From contig CP136945.1 of assembly GCA_041530395.1 (NCBI GenBank), positions 1,922,001 through 1,986,000 of the forward strand: a stretch of DNA of 64,000 nt, in the 5' to 3' direction. Made by a program: the position numbers and the translations under genes. Of the stretch, positions 21,210-31,055 are shown one piece after another. The stretch's first letter is position 1. Every line of letters begins with the position of its first letter. This DNA is from Thermosynechococcaceae cyanobacterium Okahandja. Its GTDB lineage: Bacteria > Cyanobacteriota > Cyanobacteriia > Thermosynechococcales > Thermosynechococcaceae. The notes under the pieces are model-generated. The model had not been told where the DNA came from, made no database searches, and saw nothing but the letters and a program-made list of their open reading frames with translations.

Positions 21210-21992
21210 ATGTGCCGTCTCTACGCTTATATGGGTCGCAAAACCAGTCTTGCCCATGCCCTTGTGGATAGTCCCCATTCACTGCTGGTACAAAGCTATC
21301 GCCCTCGCGAAATGACCTCAGGGCTACTCAATGCCGATGGGTTTGGGGTGGGTTGGTACCACAGCCGTCAAGATATTCCCCCCTTTCTCTATCGGCAGGT
21401 GATACCCATGTGGCACGATGTTAACTTTGTCGAGCATCTGAGCCGCTTTATTGAAGCCCCCTGCTTTCTGGCCAATGTCCGCAGTGCAACCGTTGGCCAA
21501 CCGCTGCAACTGACCAATACCCAACCCTTTCGCTGGGGGCGCTGGCTGGGGGTACACAATGGCTTTATTGATCATTTTCGTCAGACGCTGTACCGTCCCA
21601 TGCGCGATCGCCTATCGGACATCTGCTACAACATTGTGGAAGGGTCAACGGATTCAGAACACCTCTTTGCCCTCTTTTGTAATGAATTGGTCTTGAACCC
21701 CCAGCTTTCCCCCGTGATGGTACTGCGGCAAACCCTTCAGATTACCTTTTCCCTTGCCCAAGCGGCGCGCACCAGTGTTAGCGCGGCGATTATTCTCACC
21801 GATGGTATGTATATTTTGGCAGGACGTTGCTCTCGCTCGGTGCCACCACCAACCCTCTACTGGAGTCAGGATGCCGAGAAAGTGCAAGTGGCTTCTGAAC
21901 CCTTGGATCAAGAGAACGAGTGGTATCCCCTGCCAGAAAACAAGCTGCTGTTAATGAGTTTACAGAGTGAGCCGGAAATTTACTCCTTTTAG
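21210..21992 (+). CDS. class II glutamine amidotransferase, EgtC-like
   Basis: A 260-residue N-terminal nucleophile amidohydrolase. The nucleophile Cys2 follows the start directly (MCRLYAYMG), and LLNADGFGVGWY, FLANVRSAT and VHNGFI are the conserved glutamine-amidotransferase elements. EgtC removes the gamma-glutamyl group during ergothioneine synthesis. The next gene encodes an EgtB-like sulfoxide synthase and overlaps this one by 26 bases, which supports that pathway. No EgtD methyltransferase gene is in the window, so the pathway assignment is an inference from the pair. Confidence 0.78.
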   Translation: MCRLYAYMGRKTSLAHALVDSPHSLLVQSYRPREMTSGLLNADGFGVGWYHSRQDIPPFLYRQVIPMWHDVNFVEHLSRFIEAPCFLANVRSATVGQPLQLTNTQPFRWGRWLGVHNGFIDHFRQTLYRPMRDRLSDICYNIVEGSTDSEHLFALFCNELVLNPQLSPVMVLRQTLQITFSLAQAARTSVSAAIILTDGMYILAGRCSRSVPPPTLYWSQDAEKVQVASEPLDQENEWYPLPENKLLLMSLQSEPEIYSF

Positions 21993-23103
21993 CCCCGCGT
22001 TAACACAGGCCTATCGCGATCGAGATTTTTTTGGGCAGGCATGGCAGCAGCAGCGGCAGCAGACCCTCGCCCTCATTCAAGATTTACCGGAAGCGAACCT
22101 GCGCGCTCAGCCCCACCCCCTCTACAGTCCGGTTGGCTGGCACCTCGGCCATATTGGCTTTACGGAAGCGCTGTGGCTGCTGAACCAACCCGATCACCCC
22201 GCCGTGAGCGATCGCTACCGCTATTGGTTTGCCGCCGATGGCCGTCCTAAAGCCGAACGACAACAGTTACCCGCCCGGGCAGAGTTACTGGGTTACCTTG
22301 CCGAGATTCGCCAGGAGGCCAGCGATCGCCTTTGGGGGCTGTCTGAAGCCCAGTGGCAACAGGAGGCACGGCTGTGGTGGTGGATTTTGCAGCACGAAGC
22401 CCAGCACAGCGAAACCCTGCAAATGGTCTTGGCCATGCAAGGCTGCCTGAACAGGTATCCCGCCGCCGTCCCTGAGGATGCGCCGCCGTTTATTGTGCCC
22501 GCGGGCGAGTACTCCCTTGGCAGTAATGATCTGTTGGCGTTGGATAATGAACAACCCAGCCATAGGGTCTGGAGTACCCCCTTTGCCATTGACTCCGCCC
22601 CCGTCACATGGCAACAATTCCTGCACTTTGTCAAAAATGGTGGCTACCAGCGACGGGAATGGTGGTCAGCCGCCGGGTGGCAGTGGCGCGAACGCCATGG
22701 GATTACAGCCCCCTTTTACCCGATGCCAGCAACGCAGTTGAATGTACCCGTGTGGGGGTTGAGTTTTTATGAAGCACAAGCCTACGGCCACTCCCAAGGG
22801 AAGCGTTTGCCCAGCGAACAGGAATGGGAAATTGCCTGCCAATTGGGGTTACCCCACACGGGCTTGGTGTGGGAGTGGAGCCAAACTCTCTTTGCCCCCT
22901 ACGCAGGGTTTCAGAGCTATCCCTACCGCGGTTACTCTACCCCCTACTTTGATGGCGAACACTACGTTCTCAAGGGGGGCAGTGCCTGGACGCAACCGCT
23001 GCTCAAACGTCCGGCGTTTCGGAATTGGTACCTGCCCTCCACCCGCGAGGTTTTTGCGGGGGCAAGGTATATTGTGCCGGATGCCCTAGTGTCGCAGGTT
23101 TGA
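21967..23103 (+). CDS. EgtB-like nonheme iron sulfoxide synthase (DinB_2 + FGE-sulfatase domains)
   Basis: A 378-residue two-domain protein. The N-terminal DinB-like bundle contains WHLGHIGFTEALW and the HEAQHSE motif (H-x3-H-x-E), which supply the three iron-binding histidines of EgtB. The C-terminal formylglycine-generating-type fold runs from about residue 175 (FIVPAGEYSLGS) to WYLPSTREVFAGARYI. EgtB joins a thiol donor to hercynine with oxygen; the related SenA makes a selenium analogue, and the two cannot be told apart here. It overlaps the EgtC-like gene by 26 bases. Confidence 0.78.
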   Translation: MSRKFTPFSPALTQAYRDRDFFGQAWQQQRQQTLALIQDLPEANLRAQPHPLYSPVGWHLGHIGFTEALWLLNQPDHPAVSDRYRYWFAADGRPKAERQQLPARAELLGYLAEIRQEASDRLWGLSEAQWQQEARLWWWILQHEAQHSETLQMVLAMQGCLNRYPAAVPEDAPPFIVPAGEYSLGSNDLLALDNEQPSHRVWSTPFAIDSAPVTWQQFLHFVKNGGYQRREWWSAAGWQWRERHGITAPFYPMPATQLNVPVWGLSFYEAQAYGHSQGKRLPSEQEWEIACQLGLPHTGLVWEWSQTLFAPYAGFQSYPYRGYSTPYFDGEHYVLKGGSAWTQPLLKRPAFRNWYLPSTREVFAGARYIVPDALVSQV

Positions 23104-23161
23104 GTGGGGGGGCTATTTCGGCTAGTGTGAAAACAGGAGTACCTTATCTGTTAGCGATTCC

Positions 23162-23752
23162 ATGAGCCACGCCACCGATGTGTTGACCCTTGGCCGTTGG
23201 ATGGCCGCCGATTTTAGTAATCAGGCCCAAGCCTTTGAAAATCCGCCCTTCTATGCCCACATTCGTGTGTGTATGCGCCCTTTACCCACTGGTGTGCTAG
23301 AGGGGGTGGCGCTTTACGTTGAGCAAGCTTACGACTATCTACTGGGGGTCCCCTACCGCACGCGGGTGTTGCAACTGCTCCCTGCGGCGGATCACATTGT
23401 GATTAAGAACTATGTGCTCAAGGATGAGAAGCGCTTTTTTGGGGCGGCGCGCGATCGCCACCGCCTAGAGCAGCTAACAGCAGACGACTTAGAGCTACTG
23501 TGCGGCTGTAATATGCTCACCTACTGGACGGGTCACAGTTTTCGCGGCGAAGTGGAACCCGGCAAAGCCTGTAAGGTGGTGCGCAAGGGGCGTGAAACCT
23601 ACTTGGACAGTACCTTTGAAATTGATGGCGATCGCTTCATCAGCCATGATCGCGGGCGGGATCCCCAGACCGATGAGCACGTGTGGGGATCAGTCGCCGG
23701 ACCGTTTCACTTTGTGCGTTGGCAGAGCTTTGCCGATGAGGTGCTGGCCTAA
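23162..23752 (+). CDS. cpcT: phycobiliprotein lyase, CpcT/CpeT family
   Basis: A 196-residue soluble lyase of the T family, which attaches phycocyanobilin to the second cysteine of the phycocyanin beta subunit (Cys153 in reference numbering). Family features are the [14 protein letters not shown] region, [18 protein letters not shown] and the C-terminal [16 protein letters not shown]. CpcT is preferred over CpeT because the window gives no sign of phycoerythrin genes, but that is not proof. The 3' end overlaps the convergent lgt by 4 bases. Confidence 0.85.
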   Translation: MSHATDVLTLGRWMAADFSNQAQAFENPPFYAHIRVCMRPLPTGVLEGVALYVEQAYDYLLGVPYRTRVLQLLPAADHIVIKNYVLKDEKRFFGAARDRHRLEQLTADDLELLCGCNMLTYWTGHSFRGEVEPGKACKVVRKGRETYLDSTFEIDGDRFISHDRGRDPQTDEHVWGSVAGPFHFVRWQSFADEVLA

Positions 23753-24555
23753 GTAGACGCCCAATCGGGTAAGGATTTGCCCTGACGGTACAGGCGAAAT
23801 AGGCCCCAAGCCCCCAAGCCAATACAGACTAAACTCACCACCTGGGCAATCCGCAGCGGCCCGAGCATCAGGCTATCTAAGCGTAAGCCTTCAATCCAAA
23901 AGCGACCCAAGCTGTAGGCAATAGCATAGGTGAGTAAGAGGGTGCCCGGCTTTTGGTAGCGGGGCTGGCCAAATAACCACAGGAGCAGGACAAAAACCCC
24001 TAGGTTCCACAGGGACTCGTAAAGAAAGGTCGGGTGGTAGTAGGCCTCTGAGAGCAAGTCCGGTGGCCGCTGATACACCGGAATATACAGTTTCCACGGC
24101 AGGTCGGTGGGGGCACCAAAGGCTTCGGAGTTAAAAAAATTGCCCCAACGGCCAATCGCCTGTCCCAGAATCAGGGAGGGGGCAATGACATCCGCCAGTT
24201 GCCAAAAGGACATGCGGTGCCAGTAGGTAAACAGCGCCATTGCTGCCATGCCCCCCAAAATGGCACCGTGAATGGCGATACCGCCGCGCCAAATCTGCAC
24301 CACCTGTTCAAGATGGCTCTGATAGTAGCCCCAGTTAAAGGCGACGTAATAAAGGCGAGCGGCTGGAATAGCTCCGATGACCAACCAAATAGCAACGTCG
24401 GCAATGGCATCGGAGTCCATTTGCCGCTGCCGTGCCAGCCGCTGACTGAGCCAGATACCGATAAAAACGGCAAGGGCAATCAGCAACCCATACCAGCGGA
24501 GGGACAGAATCCCCAGATTCAGCGTTGCCCCCGGGGATTGAAACACAGCAAGCAT
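23749..24555 (-). CDS. lgt: prolipoprotein diacylglyceryl transferase
   Basis: A 268-residue inner-membrane enzyme that transfers diacylglycerol to the lipobox cysteine of prelipoproteins. The Lgt signature [13 protein letters not shown] is at about residues 136-148 and is preceded by several transmembrane helices; [14 protein letters not shown] near the N-terminus and [14 protein letters not shown] are also typical. It lies downstream of rplT on the same strand with a ~70-bp gap and converges on cpcT. Confidence 0.96.
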   Translation of the reverse strand: MLAVFQSPGATLNLGILSLRWYGLLIALAVFIGIWLSQRLARQRQMDSDAIADVAIWLVIGAIPAARLYYVAFNWGYYQSHLEQVVQIWRGGIAIHGAILGGMAAMALFTYWHRMSFWQLADVIAPSLILGQAIGRWGNFFNSEAFGAPTDLPWKLYIPVYQRPPDLLSEAYYHPTFLYESLWNLGVFVLLLWLFGQPRYQKPGTLLLTYAIAYSLGRFWIEGLRLDSLMLGPLRIAQVVSLVCIGLGAWGLFRLYRQGKSLPDWAST

Positions 24556-24624
24556 CAGAACCTCCGATACTCCCTTGCCTTCTGTTCTGTAAAGGGAGAA
24601 TACACTAAAACAGTGTCTTGGATG

Positions 24625-24975
24625 TTATGCGGAGCGCGCCGTGCTGATCACGGTGGCAAAGGCATCCGCATCGAGTACAGCAAGCTGGGCTAGCATTTTG
24701 CGATTGAGTTGAATATCCGCTTTTTTGAGGGCACCGATGAGTTGGCTGTAGCTCATACCGTGCTGCCGGGCGGCGGCATTAATGCGGGCAATCCAGAGCC
24801 GCCGAAAGTCCCGTTTGCGTCGTCGGCGATCGCGATAGGCGTTGCACAGTGCCTTCATGACCACCTGATTCGCTGTCCGGAACAGCTTAGAGTGGCCAGC
24901 ACGATAGCCCTTAGCTAACTTAAGAATTTTTTTACGCCGTTTGCGGGCAACATTGCCCCGTTTAACCCTTGCCAT
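24625..24975 (-). CDS. rplT: 50S ribosomal protein L20
   Basis: A 116-residue basic protein with the bL20 signature [27 protein letters not shown]-like start and [23 protein letters not shown] further on. It binds 23S rRNA early in large-subunit assembly. rpmI lies 42 bases upstream on the same strand. The usual third partner infC is not next to the pair. Confidence 0.98.
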   Translation of the reverse strand: MARVKRGNVARKRRKKILKLAKGYRAGHSKLFRTANQVVMKALCNAYRDRRRRKRDFRRLWIARINAAARQHGMSYSQLIGALKKADIQLNRKMLAQLAVLDADAFATVISTARSA

Positions 24976-25017
24976 ACTTAAAACCCGATCCTTTAGTGTG
25001 AAAAAGCTGCGTATGCG

Positions 25018-25215
25018 TTAAGCGTAGGGCAGCATTAACGAAACCCGCTCAAAGTCCCGTTCGTCCACCAGCGCTTTTTGCGAGAGACGATTTTTGCGAT
25101 CGCTTCCCTTGTGCTCTAGTAAGTGATTTTTATTGGCCTTGCGGCGAATCAATTTGCCACTGCCAGTGGCGCGAAAACGCTTGGCGGCAGAGCGACGAGT
25201 TTTCAGCTTTGGCAT
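25018..25215 (-). CDS. rpmI: 50S ribosomal protein L35
   Basis: A 65-residue, very basic protein with the bL35 pattern [20 protein letters not shown] and [14 protein letters not shown]. It is the first gene of the rpmI-rplT pair. The ~70 bp between it and the divergent conserved gene at 25286 is the only room for their promoters. Confidence 0.98.
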   Translation of the reverse strand: MPKLKTRRSAAKRFRATGSGKLIRRKANKNHLLEHKGSDRKNRLSQKALVDERDFERVSLMLPYA

Positions 25216-25285
25216 AGCCTTGCCCTATTTTAGACACAGCTTCCTAGTGTACTATTTTGAGGAGAGCCTTGGCAAGAGTGCCCCC

Positions 25286-25684
25286 ATGGAACTGCTGTTT
25301 GTCCCCGTTGAAGAATTTTACTTTGCCTTGACCTTGGCGGTGCGCACCCTTGAAGACATTGGCGATGCCGCCTTTGTTGAACAGATGCGATCGCGCCTGC
25401 AGGAGCGCTTTGGCCAAGCCTCGACTGTTGCCGCAGGTCGCCAAAACACGTTTAACTACGTTTTTCGGGTTAAGGGGGTCGATAACAGCCCCGCCTCGCA
25501 GCTTGTTCTCTCGATTGCGGACTGGCAGGGCAAAATTCGCCTCAGCAGTGACTACGGCTGGACCTTAGATGCCCAGCGTAAAACGATTCGCACCCAGAAG
25601 TTTGGCGATCGCCCCCAGTTTTGCCAACAGGTTAAGGCGTATCTAGCCGAGTGGTTGGATGTACCCCAGATCCTCACGCTTTAG
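25286..25684 (+). CDS. conserved cyanobacterial protein of unknown function
   Basis: A 132-residue soluble protein beginning MELLFVPVEEFYFALTLAVRTLED. I do not recognise a named family. It contains a conserved-looking core, FNYVFRVKGVDN...QLVLSIADWQGKIRLSSDYGW, predicted to be beta-rich. ATG 25286 is chosen because the upstream in-frame extension would overlap rpmI on the opposite strand. It lies 29 bases before the PSII S4 protein gene and is probably cotranscribed with it. Confidence 0.65.
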   Translation: MELLFVPVEEFYFALTLAVRTLEDIGDAAFVEQMRSRLQERFGQASTVAAGRQNTFNYVFRVKGVDNSPASQLVLSIADWQGKIRLSSDYGWTLDAQRKTIRTQKFGDRPQFCQQVKAYLAEWLDVPQILTL

Positions 25685-25713
25685 GTGCAAACAGTCTATA
25701 GGTGCAAACAGTC
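25683..25713 (+). repeat. 14-bp direct repeat abutting the PSII S4 start codon
   Basis: The sequence aggtgcaaacagtc occurs at 25683-25696 and again at 25700-25713, separated by three bases. The second copy ends at the base before the ATG of the next gene. The first copy begins at the last base of the upstream stop codon. A short slippage duplication is the simplest explanation; it duplicates the translation-initiation context. Confidence 0.85.
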
Positions 25714-26454
25714 ATGTCGGCAACGTCGGCGATCGCCACAGCCATTGATACGGCCCTGAAAACATGGTCTGTCCTCCACACCTCGTTTCTGCCCCCGGAA
25801 GAGGTGGCCGCCGCCCTTGCGGCAATCGGCCAGCGGGTGGATGTCCATGCGCAGGCGTGGGGGGGCTATCCCCAAGCAGAGCGCTGTCGGTTGGCGATCG
25901 CCCCAATGGAAATTCCCCTAGAAGAGCAGCGTCCGCCCCTAGCACTGGTGCGTATTAGCGGTAACTTTCTCTTTGACCCGGCCACCTACACCGACTTTGA
26001 GGCCGCCCTAGAGGCAATGGGTATTGCCGCAGGCGACTACGGCGATATTCTCCTGTTGGGAGAGCGGGGTGCCCAAGTCATTATCAATCCAGAATGCCGA
26101 GAAGTGCTGACCCAAAACCTGCAACAGGTGCGCACCGTTCCAGTGACGGCTGCCCCCGTCCCTTGGGAAGAACTCGCCGTTCCCCCACCCCAAACAAAGC
26201 AAATCACCACCGTTGAAGCGTCCCTACGCCTCGATGCCGTGGCCTCCGCGGGCTTTGGCCTCTCCCGTAGCAAAATGAGTGAATGGATTAGCAGTGGCAT
26301 GGTGCGGGTCAACTGGCAGGTGGTACAGCAACCGCGGCATTCCCTCAACGTGCACGACCTCATTACCATTCGCGGTAAAGGCAGGCTCCTGATCAAAGAT
26401 ATTCAAATAACCAAGAAAAATCGCTACCGCATTCAAATGGAACGCCTCCGTTAA
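25714..26454 (+). CDS. photosystem II S4 domain protein (YlmH-like RNA-binding)
   Basis: A 246-residue protein. The N-terminal two thirds match the YlmH-type fold found in cyanobacteria and chloroplasts. The C-terminal S4 RNA-binding domain begins near residue 170 (RLDAVASAGFGLSRSKMSEWISSGMVRVNW) and ends with IRGKGRLLI. Annotation links the family to photosystem II, but the molecular role is not settled. ATG 25714 is used; an in-frame GTG four codons upstream (25702) is also possible, as no clear ribosome-binding site separates them. Confidence 0.85.
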   Translation: MSATSAIATAIDTALKTWSVLHTSFLPPEEVAAALAAIGQRVDVHAQAWGGYPQAERCRLAIAPMEIPLEEQRPPLALVRISGNFLFDPATYTDFEAALEAMGIAAGDYGDILLLGERGAQVIINPECREVLTQNLQQVRTVPVTAAPVPWEELAVPPPQTKQITTVEASLRLDAVASAGFGLSRSKMSEWISSGMVRVNWQVVQQPRHSLNVHDLITIRGKGRLLIKDIQITKKNRYRIQMERLR

Positions 26455-26560
26455 ACAAAGACTCATGCAATAAATTCCAACAGTCGTTGCCATGAATTGT
26501 GACGGAGGAGTGAACCACAGAAGATGATATTTTTTTGGAAAAAATCTGAGCCATTATGCT

Positions 26561-27478
26561 ATGACTGCTCGACTTGCAGTAACTATTTCTACATCAGTAG
26601 ATAAAAAAGAATTGTTTTCTACTTGGAAAGCAGACTTTATTCGTTCCGCCACAGGACAGCCGGGGTTTGTGAGTGTGGAGAGCCTGCCTAAATATCCTCA
26701 TCAACAGCCAAATACGGCGCTTGTTTTTACATTTGGCAGTGAGGTTGAACTCAGAAATTGGTACAACCAGCAAAAGGATAGACCCCGTTTTGCCGGACTG
26801 CAGATCCAAAACGTGCCAGCAACCTCCCTTGGTAAAGACTATCCAGTGCATGGGTCGGTCACTGATGTAATTACCAATGTCATTCGCCCAGACCGTGAAC
26901 GTGAGTATCTAGACTGGATTCGCCGTATTCAGATGATTCAGTCTGAGTTTCCGGGGCACTGCGGACTTTATTTCCAGTCGCCAGTTTATCATCGACACAC
27001 GGCGGAATGGCTTATTCTCTTGCGGTTTGAGACCCTCAAGGATTTAGAGGCTTGGCATGCGTCCTCTGTGCGCCAACACCTGCTGAACAAAGCTCAGGAC
27101 TTTGTTGTTGTCATTCAGCGCCAGCGGGTTCAGGGAGCCTTTGCAGGCTGGTTTCCCACAACATCGCTGCCACCGCCACGCTGGAAGCAAACCCTACTGG
27201 TACTGTTGGTGATCTTTCCGGTTGTGGCTCTCCAGCAACGGTTTTTAAGCCCACTATTACGGTCATGGGGAGTGAATCCATCGCTAAGTATTTTTATTGG
27301 CAATGCCCTCAGCGTTCATTTGGTAGCTTGGCCAATGATGCCCCTTGCTCAGTTCATCATGCAGTGGTGGCTCAGCCCACCCCCGAGTCGCCAGCGTCGC
27401 CTCACGAATGCCTTGGGGCTAGGAACATTAACCTGCTTTTATACTATTCTTGTTGCCATATTTTGGCACCTCTTTTGA
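26561..27478 (+). CDS. membrane-anchored protein with two ABM (antibiotic-biosynthesis-monooxygenase-like) domains
   Basis: A 305-residue protein. Residues about 5-95 and 105-195 are two ferredoxin-like ABM domains, recognisable by QPGFVSVES and the strand pattern TALVFTFGSEVELRNWY, and by FPGHCGLYFQSP with WLILLRFETLKDLEAW. The C-terminal ~90 residues contain two or three transmembrane helices (near 213-230, 235-262 and 283-303). ABM domains are found in small oxygenases and in quinol-sensing proteins; the substrate is unknown. It is the last ordinary gene before the accessory island. Confidence 0.7.
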   Translation: MTARLAVTISTSVDKKELFSTWKADFIRSATGQPGFVSVESLPKYPHQQPNTALVFTFGSEVELRNWYNQQKDRPRFAGLQIQNVPATSLGKDYPVHGSVTDVITNVIRPDREREYLDWIRRIQMIQSEFPGHCGLYFQSPVYHRHTAEWLILLRFETLKDLEAWHASSVRQHLLNKAQDFVVVIQRQRVQGAFAGWFPTTSLPPPRWKQTLLVLLVIFPVVALQQRFLSPLLRSWGVNPSLSIFIGNALSVHLVAWPMMPLAQFIMQWWLSPPPSRQRRLTNALGLGTLTCFYTILVAIFWHLF

Positions 27479-29284
27479 AATTGCCCTCTTCCTTGTAGGG
27501 TAGAGTGTTCCGCCAGTTGCCAATAAAATCCATGTCCAGTATTTACGACAATATCGAGCAGCCCATCCTGCCAGAGTTGCAGCATTACCTGAAGCAAGCC
27601 TACCGGGCTGATTTCTGTGTGGGTTATTTTAACCTGCGGGGATGGCGACAAATTGATGCCGATATTGAGCAATTTGCGGGAGGCGAAGGGCAGGCTTGTC
27701 GATTGCTAGTGGGGATGTACCGGAACTCCGGCAAGCGTTGGCCATTGGCGTGGAACCAGAACGCATGGATCAGGGGCAGGCAATTCGGTTACAAACCTTG
27801 ATGGCTCAGGAGTTCCGTCAGCAACTCACCTATGGTGCGCCCAGTGTCGCTGATGAGGAGGGATTAAAGCGGTTGCAAGCCCAGTTACGAGCAGGTAAAC
27901 TTCGGGTCAAGTTATTTTTGCGGCATCCCCTCCATGCCAAGCTGTATTTGATTTATCGCCACGATCGCTTTTGCTTGGATATTACCGAGCAACTCGCAGA
28001 AATTATTGATGAAAGTTGGGCAGGGCGATCGCTCAAGCCCTATTTTGTGTACTTAAAAATGGCGTATCACCTGTCTCAGGAAGCGCGGGATGGGTTGAGC
28101 CAATATCGTGCCCCGGCCAGTTTTGGACTGTTACCGTTTCAGGAAGCGGCGGTGCAAATTGCAGCACACCATGTTAGCAAACGGAATGGGGTGATCATTG
28201 GGGATGTGGTGGGGCTGGGCAAAACCCTGGTGGGAACCGCGATCGCCCATCTGTGCGAGGAGGACTACGGCACCAGTACACTGATTATCTGCCCCAAGAA
28301 CCTAGTGAAAATGTGGCAGGAGTATATTGATCGCTATGGGTTGCGGGGAAAGGTTGTTCCTATTAGCCGGGTTGAGAAGGAATTGCCTAATGTGCCAGCG
28401 CGGTTTCGGTTGGTACTGATTGATGAAAGCCACAACCTGCGCAACCAAGAAGGCAAGCGGTATCAAGCAATTAAAGATTATATTGAGCAGAGTGGCAGTC
28501 GATGTATTTTACTCACGGCAACGCCCTATAACAAGACCTATCTGGACTTGTCGGCGCAGTTGCAGTTATTCTTGCGACCCGATGCCGATTTGGGCATTAA
28601 GCCAGAAGCGTATATCCACAGCATTCGCGGTGAGATGCAGTTTCGCCGCAGGCATAGCACGATTCCGGTGCGATCGCTCCTAGCCTTTGAGCAAAGTCCA
28701 GAGCCGGAGGATTGGCAGCAGTTGATGAGTCGCTACATGGTGCGGCGAACCCGCAGTTTTATCAAGAAAACCTATGCCAAACAAGACGGCGAACGGTATT
28801 ACTTGGAATTTGCCGATGGACGGCGCTCCTATTTTCCGGTGCGTCAGCCTCGGACGGTGCGGTTTACGATTGGGGAGCCGCAGACTGACCCCTATGCTCG
28901 GCTGTATAGCGATGAGGTAGTGGATGTCATCAACGCCCTCAATTTACCGCGCTACGGATTAGGTCTGTATCAAGATCCCAAACCCAAACAGCCTCCTACA
29001 GACGAAGAACAAAAACTGTTGGCCAATCTGTCCTATGCTGGGAAGCGGTTGATGGGGTTCTGCCGCACCAATTTGTTTAAGCGCTTGGAGAGTAGCGGGA
29101 TTGCCTTCCTCCAGTCGTTGGAGTGGCATATTCTGCGGAATTATGTGTATCTCCATGCGATCGCCCACGATCTTCCCCTACCGATTGGCACCCAATATGC
29201 CGCGTTACTGGGCGAAGTGGAGAGCGATGAAGACGAAGATTTGCTTGCTCCCCTCGATAATTTACCCTTGAGTCAAGAGGAAGA

Positions 29285-29381
29285 CCCTCATCCCCTAACC
29301 CCTTCTCCTAGGAAGGGAGAAGGGGAACTGGAATCTCTTGCTCCCCTCTCCCCGCTTGGGAGAGGGGCCGGGGGTGAGGGC
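29285..29381 (+). repeat. 97-bp double-hairpin repeat, copy A
   Basis: The unit starts ccctcatcccc and ends gggggtgagggc. It holds hairpin 1 (ccccttctcc / ggagaagggg), a short linker (aactggaatctcttgct) and hairpin 2 (cccctctcccc / gggagagggg). The two ends also pair (ccctca / tgaggg), giving a three-stem fold. It lies in the helicase gene between the two ATPase lobes and is read through in frame as a Pro/Gly-rich peptide. Confidence 0.9.
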
Positions 29382-29470
29382 AGTCTAGAAGCAGGGAAGC
29401 AAGAATTGTAAACTACCCTTTTCGGAGAGGGATTTAGGGTAAGGATCAGTGAGGGCAGGCATGAAGAAGA

Positions 29471-29567
29471 CCCTCATCCCCTAACCCCTTCTCCCTCCCT
29501 GGGAGAAGGGGAACTGGAATCTCTTGCTCCCCTCTCCCCGCTTGGGAGAGGAGCCGGGGGTGAGGGC
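29471..29567 (+). repeat. 97-bp double-hairpin repeat, copy B
   Basis: Same length as copy A and nearly identical. The main differences are the loop of hairpin 1 (ctccct instead of taggaa) and one base in hairpin 2. The 89 bases between A and B contain the stop codon at 29409-29411 and a degenerate 3' repeat half (ggagagggatttaggg). Helicase sequence resumes in the original frame at its right edge. Confidence 0.9.
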
Positions 29568-31055
29568 TATTTCGCGCAACGGGCAGCGGCAATCTATCGC
29601 TTATACCAAGAGCAATACCCGCATCAATTTAAGTGGATTCGTGCCAACCTATTTCGGCCAGAGTTACAGCAGCATCTTCAGGAAGATGCCACTGCGTTGA
29701 TGGGAATTTTGCAACGGGCGGGCAGTTGGCATCCCTCCACCGATACCAAGCTAGGGGCACTGGTGGCGTTATTACAGCAGCAACACCCGACGGATAAGGT
29801 GCTGATTTTCACGCAATTTGCTGATACGGCTCGGTATCTGGAAAAAGCACTGGCAGACCAGGGCATTCAGCAGGTGGGTTTGGCAACGGGGCAATCGGCT
29901 GACCCGACGGCTCTGGCTTGGCGATTTAGTCCGATCAGTAACGAAAAATCGATCCCAGCAGCCGAGCAATTGCGGGTGTTGGTGGCAACCGATGTGTTGA
30001 GTGAGGGACAAAATTTGCAAGATTGTGCCATTATTCTCAATTACGATTTGCCTTGGGCAATTATTCGGCTGATTCAGCGGGCAGGACGGGTCGATCGCAT
30101 CGGGCAGCAGGCAGAGGAGATTCTGTGCTATTCGTTTTTGCCTGCGGAGGGGGTGGAGCGGCTGATTAACTTGCGGGGACGGTTGCGCGATCGCCTCAAC
30201 GAAAATCAAGAAGTCGTGGGCACGGATGAAGCCTTTTTTGAGGATGAAGAAGCGCGGGAGATGCTGCTGAATCTTTACAACGAGCGATCGGGGGTGCTCG
30301 ATGAAGCCGATGAAGGGGAGGTGGATCTCACCTCGGAGGCATTGCAGATCTGGCAAAGTGCGATCGAGGCCAACCCTAACCTGAAAGGCATTATCGAAAA
30401 ATTGCCGGATGTGGTGTATTCCACACGGCAGCATGAACCCACAGGGGTTGATCCAGAAGGGGTGTTGGTATATCTACGGACGGGTAGCGGCACGGATGCG
30501 TTGGCTTGGATAGATAAGGATGGCAACAGTGTGACCCAATCGCAGATGCGAATTTTACGCATGGCACGATGCAGCATCAATACCCCTGCCTTACCGCGTC
30601 ATCCCCAGCATCATCAACTGGTGGCACGGGGGGCGGAACTGATCGCGGAGCAAACGAAAACGGTGGCGGGCACGTTGGGCAATAGGCGTAGTGCAGCGGC
30701 TCGGACGTACGATCGCCTCATGGCCTACACCCAACATGTCCGTGAAACTACCCCCTTATTGGCAGTAGGAACAGAATGGGAAAACTTGGAGCGAGCGATC
30801 GAAGAAATCAACCAGTATCCCCTGAAGCAGAATGCGATCGCCCGCCTCAATCGAGAATTGAAAGCGGGCATCAGTGATGAGCAGTTGGCAAAACTGGTAA
30901 CGTTTCTGCGGGAGCATGATGCCCTATGTGTGATTAATCCAGAGGAACGGCGAGATGGTACACAGATTATCTGTTCAATGGGATTGTTTAGCGGCTAAAG
31001 TAGAGGCAGAGAGATAAAGTTTGTCTGGCTTTTGTACATTTAAGGGGGAGTTCTG

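Larger units (their letters stand above)
27532..30998 (+). pseudogene. SNF2-family helicase with N-terminal PLD-like domain, disrupted
   Basis: This was one long gene. The PLD-like start (27532, YDNIEQPILPELQHYL) runs in frame 1 to LLVGM at 27717. The rest (PELRQALAIG onward) continues in another frame, so a single base has probably been lost near 27718. The PLD motif HAKLYLI is followed abruptly by CLDITEQL, suggesting an internal deletion of the SSNLT region. The helicase core follows: GDVVGLGKT, DESH, LLTATPYNK. Two 97-bp repeat units then sit between the helicase lobes. One in-frame TAA (29409-29411) lies between them, after which the same frame continues to lobe 2 (ATDVLSEGQNLQ, QRAGRVDRIGQ). 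Family members act in DNA defence next to Eco57I-type methylases, as here. Function is doubtful with three lesions. Confidence 0.85.

Noticed and set aside
27505-27801. A separate small gene for the N-terminal PLD-like piece, or a programmed frameshift in the helicase
   Set aside because: No slippery sequence or stimulatory structure was seen near 27717, and the downstream gene carries further lesions, so simple decay explains it better.
29772-30434. 220-residue minus-strand open frame opposite the helicase second lobe
   Set aside because: The plus strand encodes clear helicase motifs here; the reverse frame shows no recognisable domain.
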